DNA of 64,000 nucleotides from Bacteroidales bacterium (GCA_017429475.1 JAFROX010000005.1:62001-126000); one strand, 5' to 3'. Positions 1 to 12,437 are shown, numbered from the stretch's first letter. Notes: generated from the letters alone by a model not told the origin. Numbers and translations: made by a program.

Positions 1-112
1 CCTCGCGCTGGCCCGCAATCACCTCGGGCCACACGTGCGCGTGAACTTCCACATATTTGGCAATCATCTCCTCGTCATCGACGAGGGTAAGGGTCTGGCA
101 GTATCGTTTCAT
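1..112 (-). CDS. rhaM: L-rhamnose/L-fucose mutarotase family protein, truncated by window edge
   Basis: Only the first 37 codons are inside the window; the gene runs off the left edge. The ATG is at 112. The reading MKRYCQTLTLVDDEE followed by H24-A-H-V-W-P-E matches the start of the RhaM family, where the conserved His before the VWPE motif is catalytic. These enzymes interconvert alpha and beta anomers of 6-deoxysugars in the cytoplasm. The gene lies downstream, on the same strand, of a nucleotidyltransferase/kinase fusion, which fits a small sugar-salvage cluster. A fucose mutarotase cannot be excluded from the N-terminus alone. Confidence 0.75.
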   Translation of the reverse strand, partial: MKRYCQTLTLVDDEEMIAKYVEVHAHVWPEVIAGQRE

Positions 113-138
113 ATGCTTTGCTTATTTCTGCTGCGCCT

Positions 139-222
139 GCCGTCCCTCAAATCAGGACGGCGGAAGCATTTTCCCTATGTTTTCGCGCCTGCCGTCCAAA
201 AATCCGGGACGGCGGGAGCGCC
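139..222. repeat. Two tandem GC-rich hairpins
   Basis: GCCGTCC at 139-145 pairs with GGACGGC at 155-161, and the same heptamer at 191-197 pairs with GGACGGC at 207-213. The 13-nt left flank GCGCCTGCCGTCC is repeated in both. They fill the 117-bp gap between two minus-strand genes and may be a terminator, processing site or REP-like element; there is no long T tract. Confidence 0.6.
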
Positions 223-229
223 TTAAGTC

Positions 230-1405
230 TTACATCCCGGCCCGTCGGATGACTAGTCTTATCGCCTCGGGATGTGCGGTTGCAAAGGCTGCGGCATCAT
301 CCACGACACACGCGAGGTATCCGCCGCCTCCGGCACCCGGCATCTTCCAGGCCAGCACTCCAGGCTCAGCGCTGTATTTATCGATCACTTCCTGCACGCC
401 CGGCTGTATCATCGCCGGGAATATCGCAACCTGCGCCTCGAACGAAGCGCGGTAAGCTGCAGCGAAGCCGGCAAGGTCGCGCGCAAGAATCGCGTTCCAG
501 CAAGCCCCGGCAGCCGAAGCCAGCGCCTGCACCTTCTCGAGAGTAATGTCCTTCCCCTCCACCACGGAACATCCCGGCCGGCGCGGCTCCATCGGAACCA
601 TCGCCAGATGCTCCTCCAGCCAGCGCAGAACTGCCTCATCAGAGCATAGATCTATCTTCTCTGGCCAGAAACGCCCGTTATAGTAGTGTCTGCAAAGTCC
701 CGGCACGCAAATGCCTATCGCATCCTGTGCACCGCTGGTAATGCCGTCGGAACGCTCGGGGTCGTTCTCGAAGCAGAACACCAGCTTGGCCAGCATCTCG
801 GGATCCATATTGGGCAGCTGATAGGGCCAAATCTTGCGGATCATATTGCGCGTGGACGTGGCCAGTCCGCAGCGCTCACGGATCTCGAACGTTGGCTCCA
901 GCGAAATGGTGATGGCCCAGCCCGGAGTAAAACAAGATACATACGGCTGGTCTATCCACGTTCCTGCAAGGTCCAGACGGGTAGGCACCCTGCTGGAAAC
1001 CTGCTTGAGCGCCGTGGACGAGCGAGCCTCCAAGCCCTCGGACGGCAAGCGCTTAAGCACGACATATTCCATCCCGCGCTCGCGGCACAGCTGTTCCTTT
1101 TCGGCAGAGCCGCCATCCTCGTTCACCACCAGTATATCCGGCTTCACTATGTCCAGCGTGGGAATGAAATCCAGCACGCCGTTGCCAGCATTGATGTAGG
1201 CATCCTTCACGTAGCGTATGCTCTTGACCATAAACAGCCGCTCCTGCTCGCTATAGACGGTCTTGTGATGCTTGTAGCCGAGAATCGTGGCGTCGCTGCC
1301 GATGCCCACATACAGGTCCCCATACTCCGCCGCCTGACGGAAAAACTCTACGTGCCCGCTGTGCAGCAGGTCATAACATCCCGAAACAAATACTTTTTTT
1401 GCCAT
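230..1405 (-). CDS. Nucleotidyltransferase / GHMP-kinase fusion protein
   Basis: A 391-residue fusion. Residues 1-133 are a cytidylyltransferase-type domain: GCYDLLHSGH at 9-18 contains the HxGH motif, and EGLEARSSTAL at 123-133 resembles the RTEGISTT signature. Residues 140-391 look like a fucokinase-type GHMP kinase: RLDLAGTWIDQP at 143-154, a GITSGAQDAIG loop at 221-231, and KMPGAGGGGYLA at 354-365 resembling GHMP motif 3. The inferred role is sugar phosphorylation plus nucleotide activation in one cytoplasmic polypeptide, parallel to but different from FKP, whose nucleotidyltransferase domain is of another type. Its stop precedes a mutarotase gene, and its ATG directly abuts the stop of the ORF6N gene. 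The substrate is unknown. Confidence 0.7.
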   Translation of the reverse strand: MAKKVFVSGCYDLLHSGHVEFFRQAAEYGDLYVGIGSDATILGYKHHKTVYSEQERLFMVKSIRYVKDAYINAGNGVLDFIPTLDIVKPDILVVNEDGGSAEKEQLCRERGMEYVVLKRLPSEGLEARSSTALKQVSSRVPTRLDLAGTWIDQPYVSCFTPGWAITISLEPTFEIRERCGLATSTRNMIRKIWPYQLPNMDPEMLAKLVFCFENDPERSDGITSGAQDAIGICVPGLCRHYYNGRFWPEKIDLCSDEAVLRWLEEHLAMVPMEPRRPGCSVVEGKDITLEKVQALASAAGACWNAILARDLAGFAAAYRASFEAQVAIFPAMIQPGVQEVIDKYSAEPGVLAWKMPGAGGGGYLACVVDDAAAFATAHPEAIRLVIRRAGM

Positions 1406-2014
1406 TTAATCTTGTTTGGATTCTCCCTTCCGAACTCTTTTTACAGTATGTTTGATCTTTCCTATGATGAAATTCAACTCTAGAGAAGACTCTGTTTCAG
1501 ATGTTTCCATATCCGGCATCACTATATCAGTCAACACCTCTCCAAAATGTTTCATCTTAATCTTCTGAACCTCCTTGTCTGACTCACTGTGCAACTCCTT
1601 CAATTCTCGCTTGAGATTATGCACTTTGGCAAATGTCTCGATTATAGCCAAAGTCGCACTTGTAGCCCGCTGGGATTTCAATATTGTAGCCATCATATAC
1701 AATCCCTTTTCAGTAAAGGCTTTATAATTATATTTCGTATGGTGGCCTCTTCCTCTTGTCGCCTGCTCTAAGGTCAAATTTTTTGATCTTAAAGCGGATG
1801 TCTCTTCATCGGTTAAAAACAATACATAGCCATCGGGAAACTTTTGTGGATTGTTGCGTACAGCCTGATTCACTTCTCTCGTCTCTACTCCGTACAACAC
1901 AGCCACATCCCTGTCTAACAGCACTCGCTGATTGCGTATCTCCACAATCTTCTCTTCCACTTCCTCGGCACTTATCAGTACCCGACCGGAATCTTTCTTC
2001 ACAATTTCTCCCAT
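1406..2014 (-). CDS. ORF6N-domain DNA-binding protein
   Basis: A 202-residue protein. Residues about 15-100 (EEVEEKIVEIRNQRVLLDRDVAVLYG through KFPDGYVLFLTDEE) match the ORF6N domain known from phage antirepressors and related bacterial proteins. The C-terminal part is charged and probably helical (KRELKELHSESDKEVQKIKMKHFGE begins near residue 133). The gene is more A+T-rich than its neighbours, suggesting acquisition from a mobile element, although no integrase or phage gene is nearby. It directly abuts the downstream fusion gene, so the two may be cotranscribed. The target is unknown. Confidence 0.75.
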   Translation of the reverse strand: MGEIVKKDSGRVLISAEEVEEKIVEIRNQRVLLDRDVAVLYGVETREVNQAVRNNPQKFPDGYVLFLTDEETSALRSKNLTLEQATRGRGHHTKYNYKAFTEKGLYMMATILKSQRATSATLAIIETFAKVHNLKRELKELHSESDKEVQKIKMKHFGEVLTDIVMPDMETSETESSLELNFIIGKIKHTVKRVRKGESKQD

Positions 2015-2124
2015 AACAATGAACTTTTACACCCCAAATTACAGATTATTCGGCACATATGCGAAAAAACCAAAAGAAAATGTTTAACTTAGAATGCCGC
2101 AGAAGAGCATTATTACTACATCAT

Positions 2125-5530
<3,406 letters not shown>

Positions 5531-5565
5531 ACCTTTATCAACATTTAAAAAACACTAATTTTTCC

Positions 5566-6684
5566 ATGAAAAGAATATTTGCAGCTATTGCAGCTCTGTT
5601 CCTCTTCGCAGGCGTTCTCAACGCTCAGGAACTGGCCAACTTCAGCAGAGGAGGCGCCCCCGTGGTTTCTCCTGACATCCAGGGCGACAGCGTGACCTTC
5701 CGTCTGCGCGCAGACTATGCTACCATCGTACGTTTCAGCGGTTCCTGGCTCACAGGCGGTCCCGTGGATATGAGACGCGGCGAGAACAACGTATGGTCAA
5801 TCAAACTCCCTTGCCCCCGTCCCGAAATCCACACCTACAACTTCATCGTCGACGGCGTGGCTGTAAACGACCCTCAGAACATCCTCGTACAGCGTGACGG
5901 AACACGTTACCTGAATATGCTCATCGTTCCCGGCGAGCGCAGCGAGAACTACTACTCAGCCAACAAGCGCGGCACAGTGAGCCATCCCTGGTATGACAGC
6001 AAGATCCTCGGCAGCAACCGCCGTCTGACTGTCTACACTCCTTACGGCTATGAGGCCAACCCCAAGAAGAAATATCCGGTGCTCTATCTGCTCCACGGTG
6101 CAGGTGGTGACGAGGAGGCGTGGACCAGCATGGGCCGTACCGCTGAAATCCTCGACAACCTCATCGAGAAAGGTCTTGCAGAGCCTATGATCGTGGTTAT
6201 GCCCAACGGCAACCCCGGACAGCAGGCAGCAGGCACCCTGAAACTCCCCACCAAGCAGGTGAGCGAGCCTGACGCTTATGTGAAGAGCCTTGTGACCGAG
6301 ATCGTTCCTTTCATCGAGAAGAATTATCGCGCCATCCCCAAGAAATCTTCACGCGCCATCGCAGGTCTGTCAATGGGCGGCGGCCACACAACCCGTGCTA
6401 CCATCCTCTATCCTGACGTATTCGACTACATCTGCCCGCTCAGCTGCGGTATCCGCGAGAGCGCAGAGCTCGACGCTCAGCTCCAGGGCATCAAGAAAGC
6501 CGGCTACAAACTCTACTGGGTAGGTTGCGGTACTGAAGACTTCGCATGGCCCGGCACCGAGGTTCTCGACAAGGCCCTCGAGCGCAACGGTATGCCTCAC
6601 ACCATCTATGCTTCAGACGGTGGCCACACCTGGTTCAACTGGAGGCTCTATCTGAATACTTTCGCACGCCTGCTCTTCAAATAG
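5566..6684 (+). CDS. CE1-type esterase with N-terminal CBM48-like domain (second paralogue)
   Basis: A 372-residue paralogue of the preceding gene, with the same order: signal peptide (MKRIFAAIAALFLFAGVLNAQ), E-set domain, then a hydrolase with YLLHGAGGDEEAW, nucleophile GLSMGG with S269 and DGGHTWFNW with H354. The N-terminal domain and the region after the oxyanion loop differ from the first copy, so the two probably recognise different esters or chain lengths. It ends the operon: a strong bidirectional terminator follows within 20 bp. Confidence 0.87.
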   Translation: MKRIFAAIAALFLFAGVLNAQELANFSRGGAPVVSPDIQGDSVTFRLRADYATIVRFSGSWLTGGPVDMRRGENNVWSIKLPCPRPEIHTYNFIVDGVAVNDPQNILVQRDGTRYLNMLIVPGERSENYYSANKRGTVSHPWYDSKILGSNRRLTVYTPYGYEANPKKKYPVLYLLHGAGGDEEAWTSMGRTAEILDNLIEKGLAEPMIVVMPNGNPGQQAAGTLKLPTKQVSEPDAYVKSLVTEIVPFIEKNYRAIPKKSSRAIAGLSMGGGHTTRATILYPDVFDYICPLSCGIRESAELDAQLQGIKKAGYKLYWVGCGTEDFAWPGTEVLDKALERNGMPHTIYASDGGHTWFNWRLYLNTFARLLFK

Positions 6685-6702
6685 CAGTCAGCTGAATTAA
6701 AG

Positions 6703-6737
6703 AAAAAGCACTGTCCCGGAATGAGACAGTGCTTTTT
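6703..6737. terminator. Bidirectional intrinsic terminator
   Basis: AAAAAGCACTGTC at 6703-6715 is complementary to GACAGTGCTTTTT beginning at 6725, with a 9-nt loop. The arms are rich in A and T outside, so it works for both the plus esterase operon and the convergent minus esterase. Confidence 0.9.
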
Positions 6738-6755
6738 TTATTGTATCGTACAATT

Positions 6756-7949
6756 CTATTTGTAGAACACGGTGTCAAAGAATTCCTGCATTTTCTTTGC
6801 GTAGGGAACGCCGTACTGGGCGAAGGTATCCTTGGTGCGCTGGTCGGGTTTCCAGTCGAAAAATGCGTGGCTTGCACCTTCTATGAGGTGATATTCCACC
6901 CTCTGGCCCTTGTCCTTGAGAAGCTGCACGTACTGCTCCATCGGCTCGCGGCCCACGGTGCGGTCAAGAGTTCCGAGAGTGAGGAACTGAGGAATGGCGC
7001 GTTTGCGGACTTCAGGCACGTTGTCCATAGGCACGATTGCCTTGGTTTCTTCTTCAGAGAGACCCTGTGCGAAACGGCCGAGCGACTGCGCGTCGAACAC
7101 TCCGTAGCTGGGTGCTGCAGCCTTGATGCCTTTCAGCCATCTGCGTGCACGGCCCATCCACATACCCTTGGGCATATATGTAGGCACGAAGCCCTTCTTT
7201 CCTACGCGCTCCACTGCATCAGCGATGAGAGATGACAGGTGACCGCCTGCGCTGTCGCCCGTCACGGCAAGTTTGCGGCGGTCCAGACCATATTCCTTTG
7301 CGTGTTTCTGGATGTGAAGCACGGCACCGTAGCAGTCGTTTACGAGGTCGGTCATAGTGTTTGCTGTCTCATCACCGTCAGCATTGCCGATGAAGCGGTA
7401 GTCGATGCTGAACACCACGTATTTGCCACCCTTGACGAGCTCGCGGGCAAGGCCGCGCATAATGTCTTCTGTGTTCGAAGACCATCCGCCGCCGTGAATG
7501 ATCACTACTCCGGGAAGATTCTTCGCTCCGTCGGGAATGAAGGCGTCATACTTGAGCGGTTTAACGCCAGGCTGTGCATAGACGATGTCCTGGATGACTT
7601 TATAGCCTTCGGTGCGGGATGCTTCCATAATCGAAGCCCCGAGGCCCATAACGTTGCCGGTTACCTTGAAAGAGAATTCCGGCTCCATTGACTCCTGATA
7701 GACCGGCCAGCGAACGGCACCGCCCATCATCAGGTAATAGCCGCTGTCAAAAGCCCATCCGGGCTCTATGTCGCTGATCTTGACATTGAACACAGTGCCT
7801 GCGGGCACCATTCCGTCCTCGGGAACGGCAGGAGTGACAGTCATCTTCGCGTGCTCAGGCTCCTGAACGTTCACGCGGAACATATCCTGAGCGGAAGCAA
7901 CGGTAGCGACACACAGCATCACCACTGCAAAATAAAGTTTGATTTTCAT
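6756..7949 (-). CDS. Secreted alpha/beta-hydrolase, carboxylesterase (BD-FAE/acetyl esterase type)
   Basis: The start is placed at the ATG at 7949, giving 397 residues with a signal peptide (MKIKLYFAVVMLCVATVASAQ); the longer frame adds 18 residues with no signal. An N-terminal beta-rich region (24-115) precedes the hydrolase domain: oxyanion loop HGGGW at 152-156, nucleophile GDSAGG with S233, likely acid D329 (GTLDR) and H361 (GASHAF). This HGGGW/GDSAGG pattern is that of carboxylesterases acting on short acyl or feruloyl groups. It faces the CE1/GH3 operon, implying a shared role in plant cell wall polysaccharide use. Confidence 0.83.
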   Translation of the reverse strand: MKIKLYFAVVMLCVATVASAQDMFRVNVQEPEHAKMTVTPAVPEDGMVPAGTVFNVKISDIEPGWAFDSGYYLMMGGAVRWPVYQESMEPEFSFKVTGNVMGLGASIMEASRTEGYKVIQDIVYAQPGVKPLKYDAFIPDGAKNLPGVVIIHGGGWSSNTEDIMRGLARELVKGGKYVVFSIDYRFIGNADGDETANTMTDLVNDCYGAVLHIQKHAKEYGLDRRKLAVTGDSAGGHLSSLIADAVERVGKKGFVPTYMPKGMWMGRARRWLKGIKAAAPSYGVFDAQSLGRFAQGLSEEETKAIVPMDNVPEVRKRAIPQFLTLGTLDRTVGREPMEQYVQLLKDKGQRVEYHLIEGASHAFFDWKPDQRTKDTFAQYGVPYAKKMQEFFDTVFYK

Positions 7950-8009
7950 ATTGGAACTTATTGGTATTGACTTTTCGAAATAAAGGTAAGCACAATTGCA
8001 CAAAAAATA

Positions 8010-8039
8010 AAAAGCCGGCTGGAGAACCAGTCGGCTTTT
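8010..8039 (-). terminator. Intrinsic terminator after outer-membrane protein gene
   Basis: A 13-bp stem (AAAAGCCGGCTGG with CCAGTCGGCTTTT, one G-U pair) with loop AGAA. The A-rich plus-strand flank (7999-8010) gives a U tract on the minus transcript. Confidence 0.85.
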
Positions 8040-8060
8040 ATCGTTATCTACGCGCTAAGC

Positions 8061-9014
8061 TTAGAAACGGAATCCGAGTTTAAATTGCGGGAATTTGAAC
8101 ACTGAAACGTTGTGGTTGCTTGCGTAGTAAGGCATCTGATCGTTAATCTGCAAGTGCATGAGCGTATACTGGTAGAGAACAGGTGAAATCTCAAGACCGA
8201 TAATCAAACCCTCCATCAGAGAGTACTGAACACCGAAGTCGATACCACCGCCAAAGCCCAGCATCTGACCAGCCCTACCGAATGCGCGGAAATTCTCGAT
8301 AGGAATATTGTCCGCGTAGTTACCCTCCTGAAGAGAGTCGGAAGTTACAGTCATTCCGGAATAAGCCGGATAATACGCATTGATGCGCGCCCATTTCACC
8401 TGGCCATAGATTCCGATGTAGGGATTGATGCGCTCGTTGGGAACAGTGAAGTAGTAGTTGCTACCAAGCTGTCCGATTGCGGCATTCTGCACTGAAGCAA
8501 GGATAGCTTTGTGTGCGAAAATGTCACCTACGTCATAATGAGTAGATTCAGGATCAATCAGTACATCAGAAGTATTGCTATGAGCCATTCCAAAAACAGT
8601 GCCTTCCACATAGTTCTGACCAGGCTCGATATTGATATTGTATGCACCCATAAAGTTCAAGTCAATCCTGTTTGTCAGGAAATAACGGGCCTGCATACCA
8701 ATCATATTTGCCAGGTTGTTCCTGTTGAGGAAGCCAATGTTGATGGTCTGGGTCAAGTCAGTGATAACGTTTTCCCTTTCTGAAGGCACTGAAATACCGA
8801 TAGTGGAGCCAAGAGGCTGGCCATAGCTGTCGGGAAGCAGTGTCATGCTCAAAGCGGCTTCGTTACCGAAGAACTGATTCTGTCCGAGGACAAGATCAAA
8901 TTCCCACTGACCTGCGCGCGGGGCAAACATACACTCGCAACTTTCCTCAGGTTGTGCCATTGCTGGCACAACCATGAAGAGAGTCAAAAGTATTATGCTT
9001 AATTTTTTCAACAT
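8061..9014 (-). CDS. Putative outer-membrane beta-barrel protein
   Basis: A 317-residue protein with a signal peptide (MLKKLSIILLTLFMVVPAMAQ), many alternating hydrophobic/polar strands with aromatic ends, and a terminal LGFRF that fits the C-terminal Phe signal of BAM-assembled barrels. The mature N-terminus has a CEC motif (residues 26-28). It follows the giant coiled-coil lipoprotein gene by 34 bp on the same strand, and a terminator closes the pair, so the two are probably cotranscribed and may work together at the outer membrane. I do not recognise a specific family with confidence. Confidence 0.7.
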   Translation of the reverse strand: MLKKLSIILLTLFMVVPAMAQPEESCECMFAPRAGQWEFDLVLGQNQFFGNEAALSMTLLPDSYGQPLGSTIGISVPSERENVITDLTQTINIGFLNRNNLANMIGMQARYFLTNRIDLNFMGAYNINIEPGQNYVEGTVFGMAHSNTSDVLIDPESTHYDVGDIFAHKAILASVQNAAIGQLGSNYYFTVPNERINPYIGIYGQVKWARINAYYPAYSGMTVTSDSLQEGNYADNIPIENFRAFGRAGQMLGFGGGIDFGVQYSLMEGLIIGLEISPVLYQYTLMHLQINDQMPYYASNHNVSVFKFPQFKLGFRF

Positions 9015-9048
9015 AATCGTTGTTTTATTCTTCGACTTAGTTGATTAA

Positions 9049-12000
9049 TTATTCCTGGTTAGAAATGTATTCGATAGCTGCTTCGTAAGCTGCTTTCCAG
9101 TATTCATACCAGAACTCGATGTCAGCAACCTCGTCAGCGGCGAAGCCATTGAGGATGTCAACAACTGCGAGGTAAGCCTCTTCGATGTTATCGAGTTCCT
9201 CGCTCTGGATACCGTTCAGCCAGATGTTAGCTTCTGCAATCTGACCTGCGAGATTTGCAGCCCATTTTGACCAATCCTCGTACATATCGAGGCAGTAGTC
9301 AATGATACCCTGAGGATTGCCAGGACCGAAGAACGGAGCGCCAGCGTGGAGTGCGTAAGCACCGCAGAGGTCGTTGTACATCTTCATATAGAAGTTGTAA
9401 TCAGTCCAAGCCTCAACGAAGCGGTCGTGGATCGGTTTCAGACCCTCATCGTAAGCATCCTGAGCAGCCTTGATGGCAGCATCTTTCTCACGGAGAGCAT
9501 CCCTGATGGCATCACGGTAGTCCTTGAGGGCAGCGTTGTAAGCCTTGGCGTCCTCTTCGCTCTTAGCCTTCTTAGCATCAGTGTCAGTGATAACCTTGTC
9601 GAGATCAGCTTTCACTTGCTTGAGAACCTCACCGAGTGCCTCCCAAACCTCATCGAATGAATCGGCGTTGTTGGCAATGTATACGAGGTATTCAGCAGCG
9701 AAGAGCTGGAATACGAGAGCCTCTTTGTCCATTTCAAGAACTGCATACTCATAATTGTGATCTGAGTAATCGTTGAAAGGTTTGAGGTTATTCTCGATAG
9801 AGTTAACGATGAAGCCATACTGGCTTGAGTAGCGGTTGATAAGTTCAGGAGTAGTAAGGTCGACAGCGATAACATTGCCTTCGGTATCCTTGAAGTACTC
9901 AGGAATCTGGCGGAATACTACTGCGTTGGTAGGCTCAGCAAAGGTCTTGAAAGTGAAGAATACTTTCTCACCGAAGCCGCCGAAGCCGTCCTCACCGAAG
10001 TAGATGTAGCAAGCCTCGAGCCAATCCTGGAGAGCCTGACCTTCCTCTGACAGAGGAGCGTATTTCTCGAACTCAGGGCTGTCGAATCCACGATAGTAAG
10101 CAAAGGTCTTCTTGCCATAGTTTGCACCGTGGCCACCGTAGCTGTGCTCTGAATTACCGTCATAGTACCACTGTACCCAGTCGAAGTACTCTGCAAGACC
10201 TGATCCTTCGAAGCTGTAATCAGCATCGTCCTCATCATAGAGACCGTCATTAAGAGCAGGAACTCCATCGACAAAGTGAGCGAACAGATCAATAAGGTTT
10301 GACATTGCATCGTAATATTTGGCAAGATTAGGCTCTGCATCAGCAGGGTTGATAGCCTTGTTGTCATAGAGTGCAGCCTGGAGAAGACCCTTAGACTTAA
10401 GGTAACCGTTGGTCTGCTGAGTCTTGAGGCCTGAGAATTCAATCTTGTCAGCCCTTACTTTGTCAACGACATAAGTAAGACCACCGTCCTTAGAAGCCAT
10501 AAACTTCAAGTAAGGAACTGCATCTTCGTTGACAGCAGCGACTTTGGTGAAGAATTCCTTGATAGCGTTGAACAATGCAAGTGAGTCTGCAGGGAGGGGA
10601 CCCTGAGAAACTGCTATATCATCAACACTAATAGAAGAATCGTCAAAGAAATTAGCTAATGCATCTGAAGTAACGAATTCAGTTTCTGATGTAGTGCTTG
10701 CAGGTGCAAATTTACGAGGACTCATAGCAAATCCCTTATAGTAAAGGATTGCAGGACCATCAAATGTGTGGCCAGATACTACATTTGAATCATCATAATT
10801 ATAGTCATCTCCAGTAACAGCAACAAGATCCGAAACAGTTTTAATGAGATCATCAAGACCTTCTGCTGATTCAGCTACCTTGTCATACCAAGCTTTCAGA
10901 AGGATGTCGGCGTAGTTGGCGGGAGCGCTCTGGAGGATGTTGAGGATGCTGTCATAAGCAGCCTTGACTGAATCCCTGTAAGCCTCGAGTACGTCGGCGT
11001 CAGCCTCGATACCGGCAACTTTGCCATAGAGATATTCACGACCGAAGTCTTCGTATGCTGACCAGAGACCGGTGCTCATCTTGAGAGTGCTGGTGCTGGT
11101 CTGTGCGCCTGACCATACAGAGTCAACTTTGAGCTGATAGTCAGCTTTCTTTGCAAACTCGTCGATTGCTACATAGAGAGTGTCGCGTTTGTCCGGCTCG
11201 CGCTGAACGAATTCAACTTCAGGATCAAGATAGTTGTACCAAGGACCAAGATATGCCTCATAGAGAGAAACCATATCGCCTTCAGCGTGCTCGGGAAGAG
11301 CATAGCCTTTCTTCTTGAAACCGTATTTGAAGTCTTTAGCTTTAGCAACATCCTTGTATTCGCCCTTGTCATTAACGGTAGTATCGTTGATGTTCTTAGG
11401 CGCAACTACGTTACCCTTGATCTTCTCAACTGCCTTGTCGAAAGCCTCTTTCGGCTCTTTTGCAGCCTCTTCGAAAGCTTTCTCAGCGTCAGCGATGGCT
11501 TTCTCAAGGATAGGAAGGTTGGTGTTTGCATAGATGACTGAGTCACGGAGAAGGTCAGCAAACTCTGAAGCGAGAGCGTCAGCGCTGTCCTTGTAAGTGT
11601 CGGCCTGTGCAATGAAATCGAATACGAAGTCGTTGGTCAGATTTTTCCAGAACTCTGCTGCTTTCTCAGCGTTTGCGAGCTCCTGCTCTTTAACGGCGAT
11701 CTTATCAGCGAGGAATGCATCGAGGTAAGGCTGCTCGGCAGCGTCGATGATACCGTCATAAAGTGCATCGTACACTTCTTTATATTCCTCTTTAAGTGCA
11801 TCGGCGAGGTCTGAATAGAATTTCTCGAGCTGACCTGCATAGAACTCGTAGTTGGCTTTGATGTAGTTGATTGAAGCCTGCTCTTCCTGAGAAAGACGGA
11901 GACCGTCGATTTCGAGAGCGCGAAGAACGTCAGCGAGGTTCTTCTGAGCTTCTGCCAACTGTGCCTGGAGACCAGCCATTGTTGCCTCGTGTTTGAGAGC

Positions 12001-12324
12001 GTCTTCTTCCATCTTTGCCTGGAGAGCTGCCATAGCTTCTTCGTTCTGAGCAGCCTTCAGTTCGTTAAGAAGAACCTGCCAGTCGGCTTTGGCCTGCTCC
12101 TGAGCTGCGATAGCCTGCTTTACAGCAGCTTTAGCCAGGATGAACTGTGCTTCTGCCTTCTGAACCTCGGCGTCAGCATCTTTGAGAGCTCCGAGTCTGT
12201 CGAGATAGCGAGCATAAGCTAACCTCTCTTCCTTGATACCATCAGGCTCGAAAGGTTCAATACAAGAAGTGATGATGCCGCCCATAAACAGCATCGCCAC
12301 CAATGAATAAATAATCTTTTTCAT
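9049..12324 (-). CDS. Large coiled-coil lipoprotein, function unknown
   Basis: A 1091-residue protein. The start is at the ATG at 12324 because it begins a lipoprotein signal ending TSC with C21; the longer frame adds 15 residues. Residues about 30-165 are rich in Ala, Glu, Gln and Lys with heptad character. A second coiled-coil stretch lies near 940-1010 (AKSEEDAKAYNAALKDYRDA). The middle is acidic and rich in Tyr, Asp and Asn without a motif I recognise. The protein is probably anchored to the outer membrane and elongated. A well-formed promoter lies upstream and the barrel gene follows. It could be a surface structure, a stalk or a cell-envelope spacer. Confidence 0.7.
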   Translation of the reverse strand: MKKIIYSLVAMLFMGGIITSCIEPFEPDGIKEERLAYARYLDRLGALKDADAEVQKAEAQFILAKAAVKQAIAAQEQAKADWQVLLNELKAAQNEEAMAALQAKMEEDALKHEATMAGLQAQLAEAQKNLADVLRALEIDGLRLSQEEQASINYIKANYEFYAGQLEKFYSDLADALKEEYKEVYDALYDGIIDAAEQPYLDAFLADKIAVKEQELANAEKAAEFWKNLTNDFVFDFIAQADTYKDSADALASEFADLLRDSVIYANTNLPILEKAIADAEKAFEEAAKEPKEAFDKAVEKIKGNVVAPKNINDTTVNDKGEYKDVAKAKDFKYGFKKKGYALPEHAEGDMVSLYEAYLGPWYNYLDPEVEFVQREPDKRDTLYVAIDEFAKKADYQLKVDSVWSGAQTSTSTLKMSTGLWSAYEDFGREYLYGKVAGIEADADVLEAYRDSVKAAYDSILNILQSAPANYADILLKAWYDKVAESAEGLDDLIKTVSDLVAVTGDDYNYDDSNVVSGHTFDGPAILYYKGFAMSPRKFAPASTTSETEFVTSDALANFFDDSSISVDDIAVSQGPLPADSLALFNAIKEFFTKVAAVNEDAVPYLKFMASKDGGLTYVVDKVRADKIEFSGLKTQQTNGYLKSKGLLQAALYDNKAINPADAEPNLAKYYDAMSNLIDLFAHFVDGVPALNDGLYDEDDADYSFEGSGLAEYFDWVQWYYDGNSEHSYGGHGANYGKKTFAYYRGFDSPEFEKYAPLSEEGQALQDWLEACYIYFGEDGFGGFGEKVFFTFKTFAEPTNAVVFRQIPEYFKDTEGNVIAVDLTTPELINRYSSQYGFIVNSIENNLKPFNDYSDHNYEYAVLEMDKEALVFQLFAAEYLVYIANNADSFDEVWEALGEVLKQVKADLDKVITDTDAKKAKSEEDAKAYNAALKDYRDAIRDALREKDAAIKAAQDAYDEGLKPIHDRFVEAWTDYNFYMKMYNDLCGAYALHAGAPFFGPGNPQGIIDYCLDMYEDWSKWAANLAGQIAEANIWLNGIQSEELDNIEEAYLAVVDILNGFAADEVADIEFWYEYWKAAYEAAIEYISNQE

Positions 12325-12379
12325 AAAAAAATTGTTAAGTGTTTGTATTTGGTTAAACATTAATGCCAATAAATCGTTT

Positions 12380-12411
12380 CAAATGTAAACATTAATTTTT
12401 GAATACACAAA
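12380..12411 (-). promoter_or_regulatory. Bacteroidetes-type promoter for the coiled-coil lipoprotein operon
   Basis: On the minus strand: TTTG (12411-12408), 20 bp, then TACATTTG (12387-12380), matching TTTG/TAnnTTTG. It lies 56 bp upstream of the chosen ATG. Confidence 0.7.
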
Positions 12412-12437
12412 TATTTTTTTGTTGATAAGTCTGTTCA

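Noticed and set aside
35-455. Plus-strand frames near the left edge
   Set aside because: They are antisense to the mutarotase and fusion genes and contain no recognisable domain.
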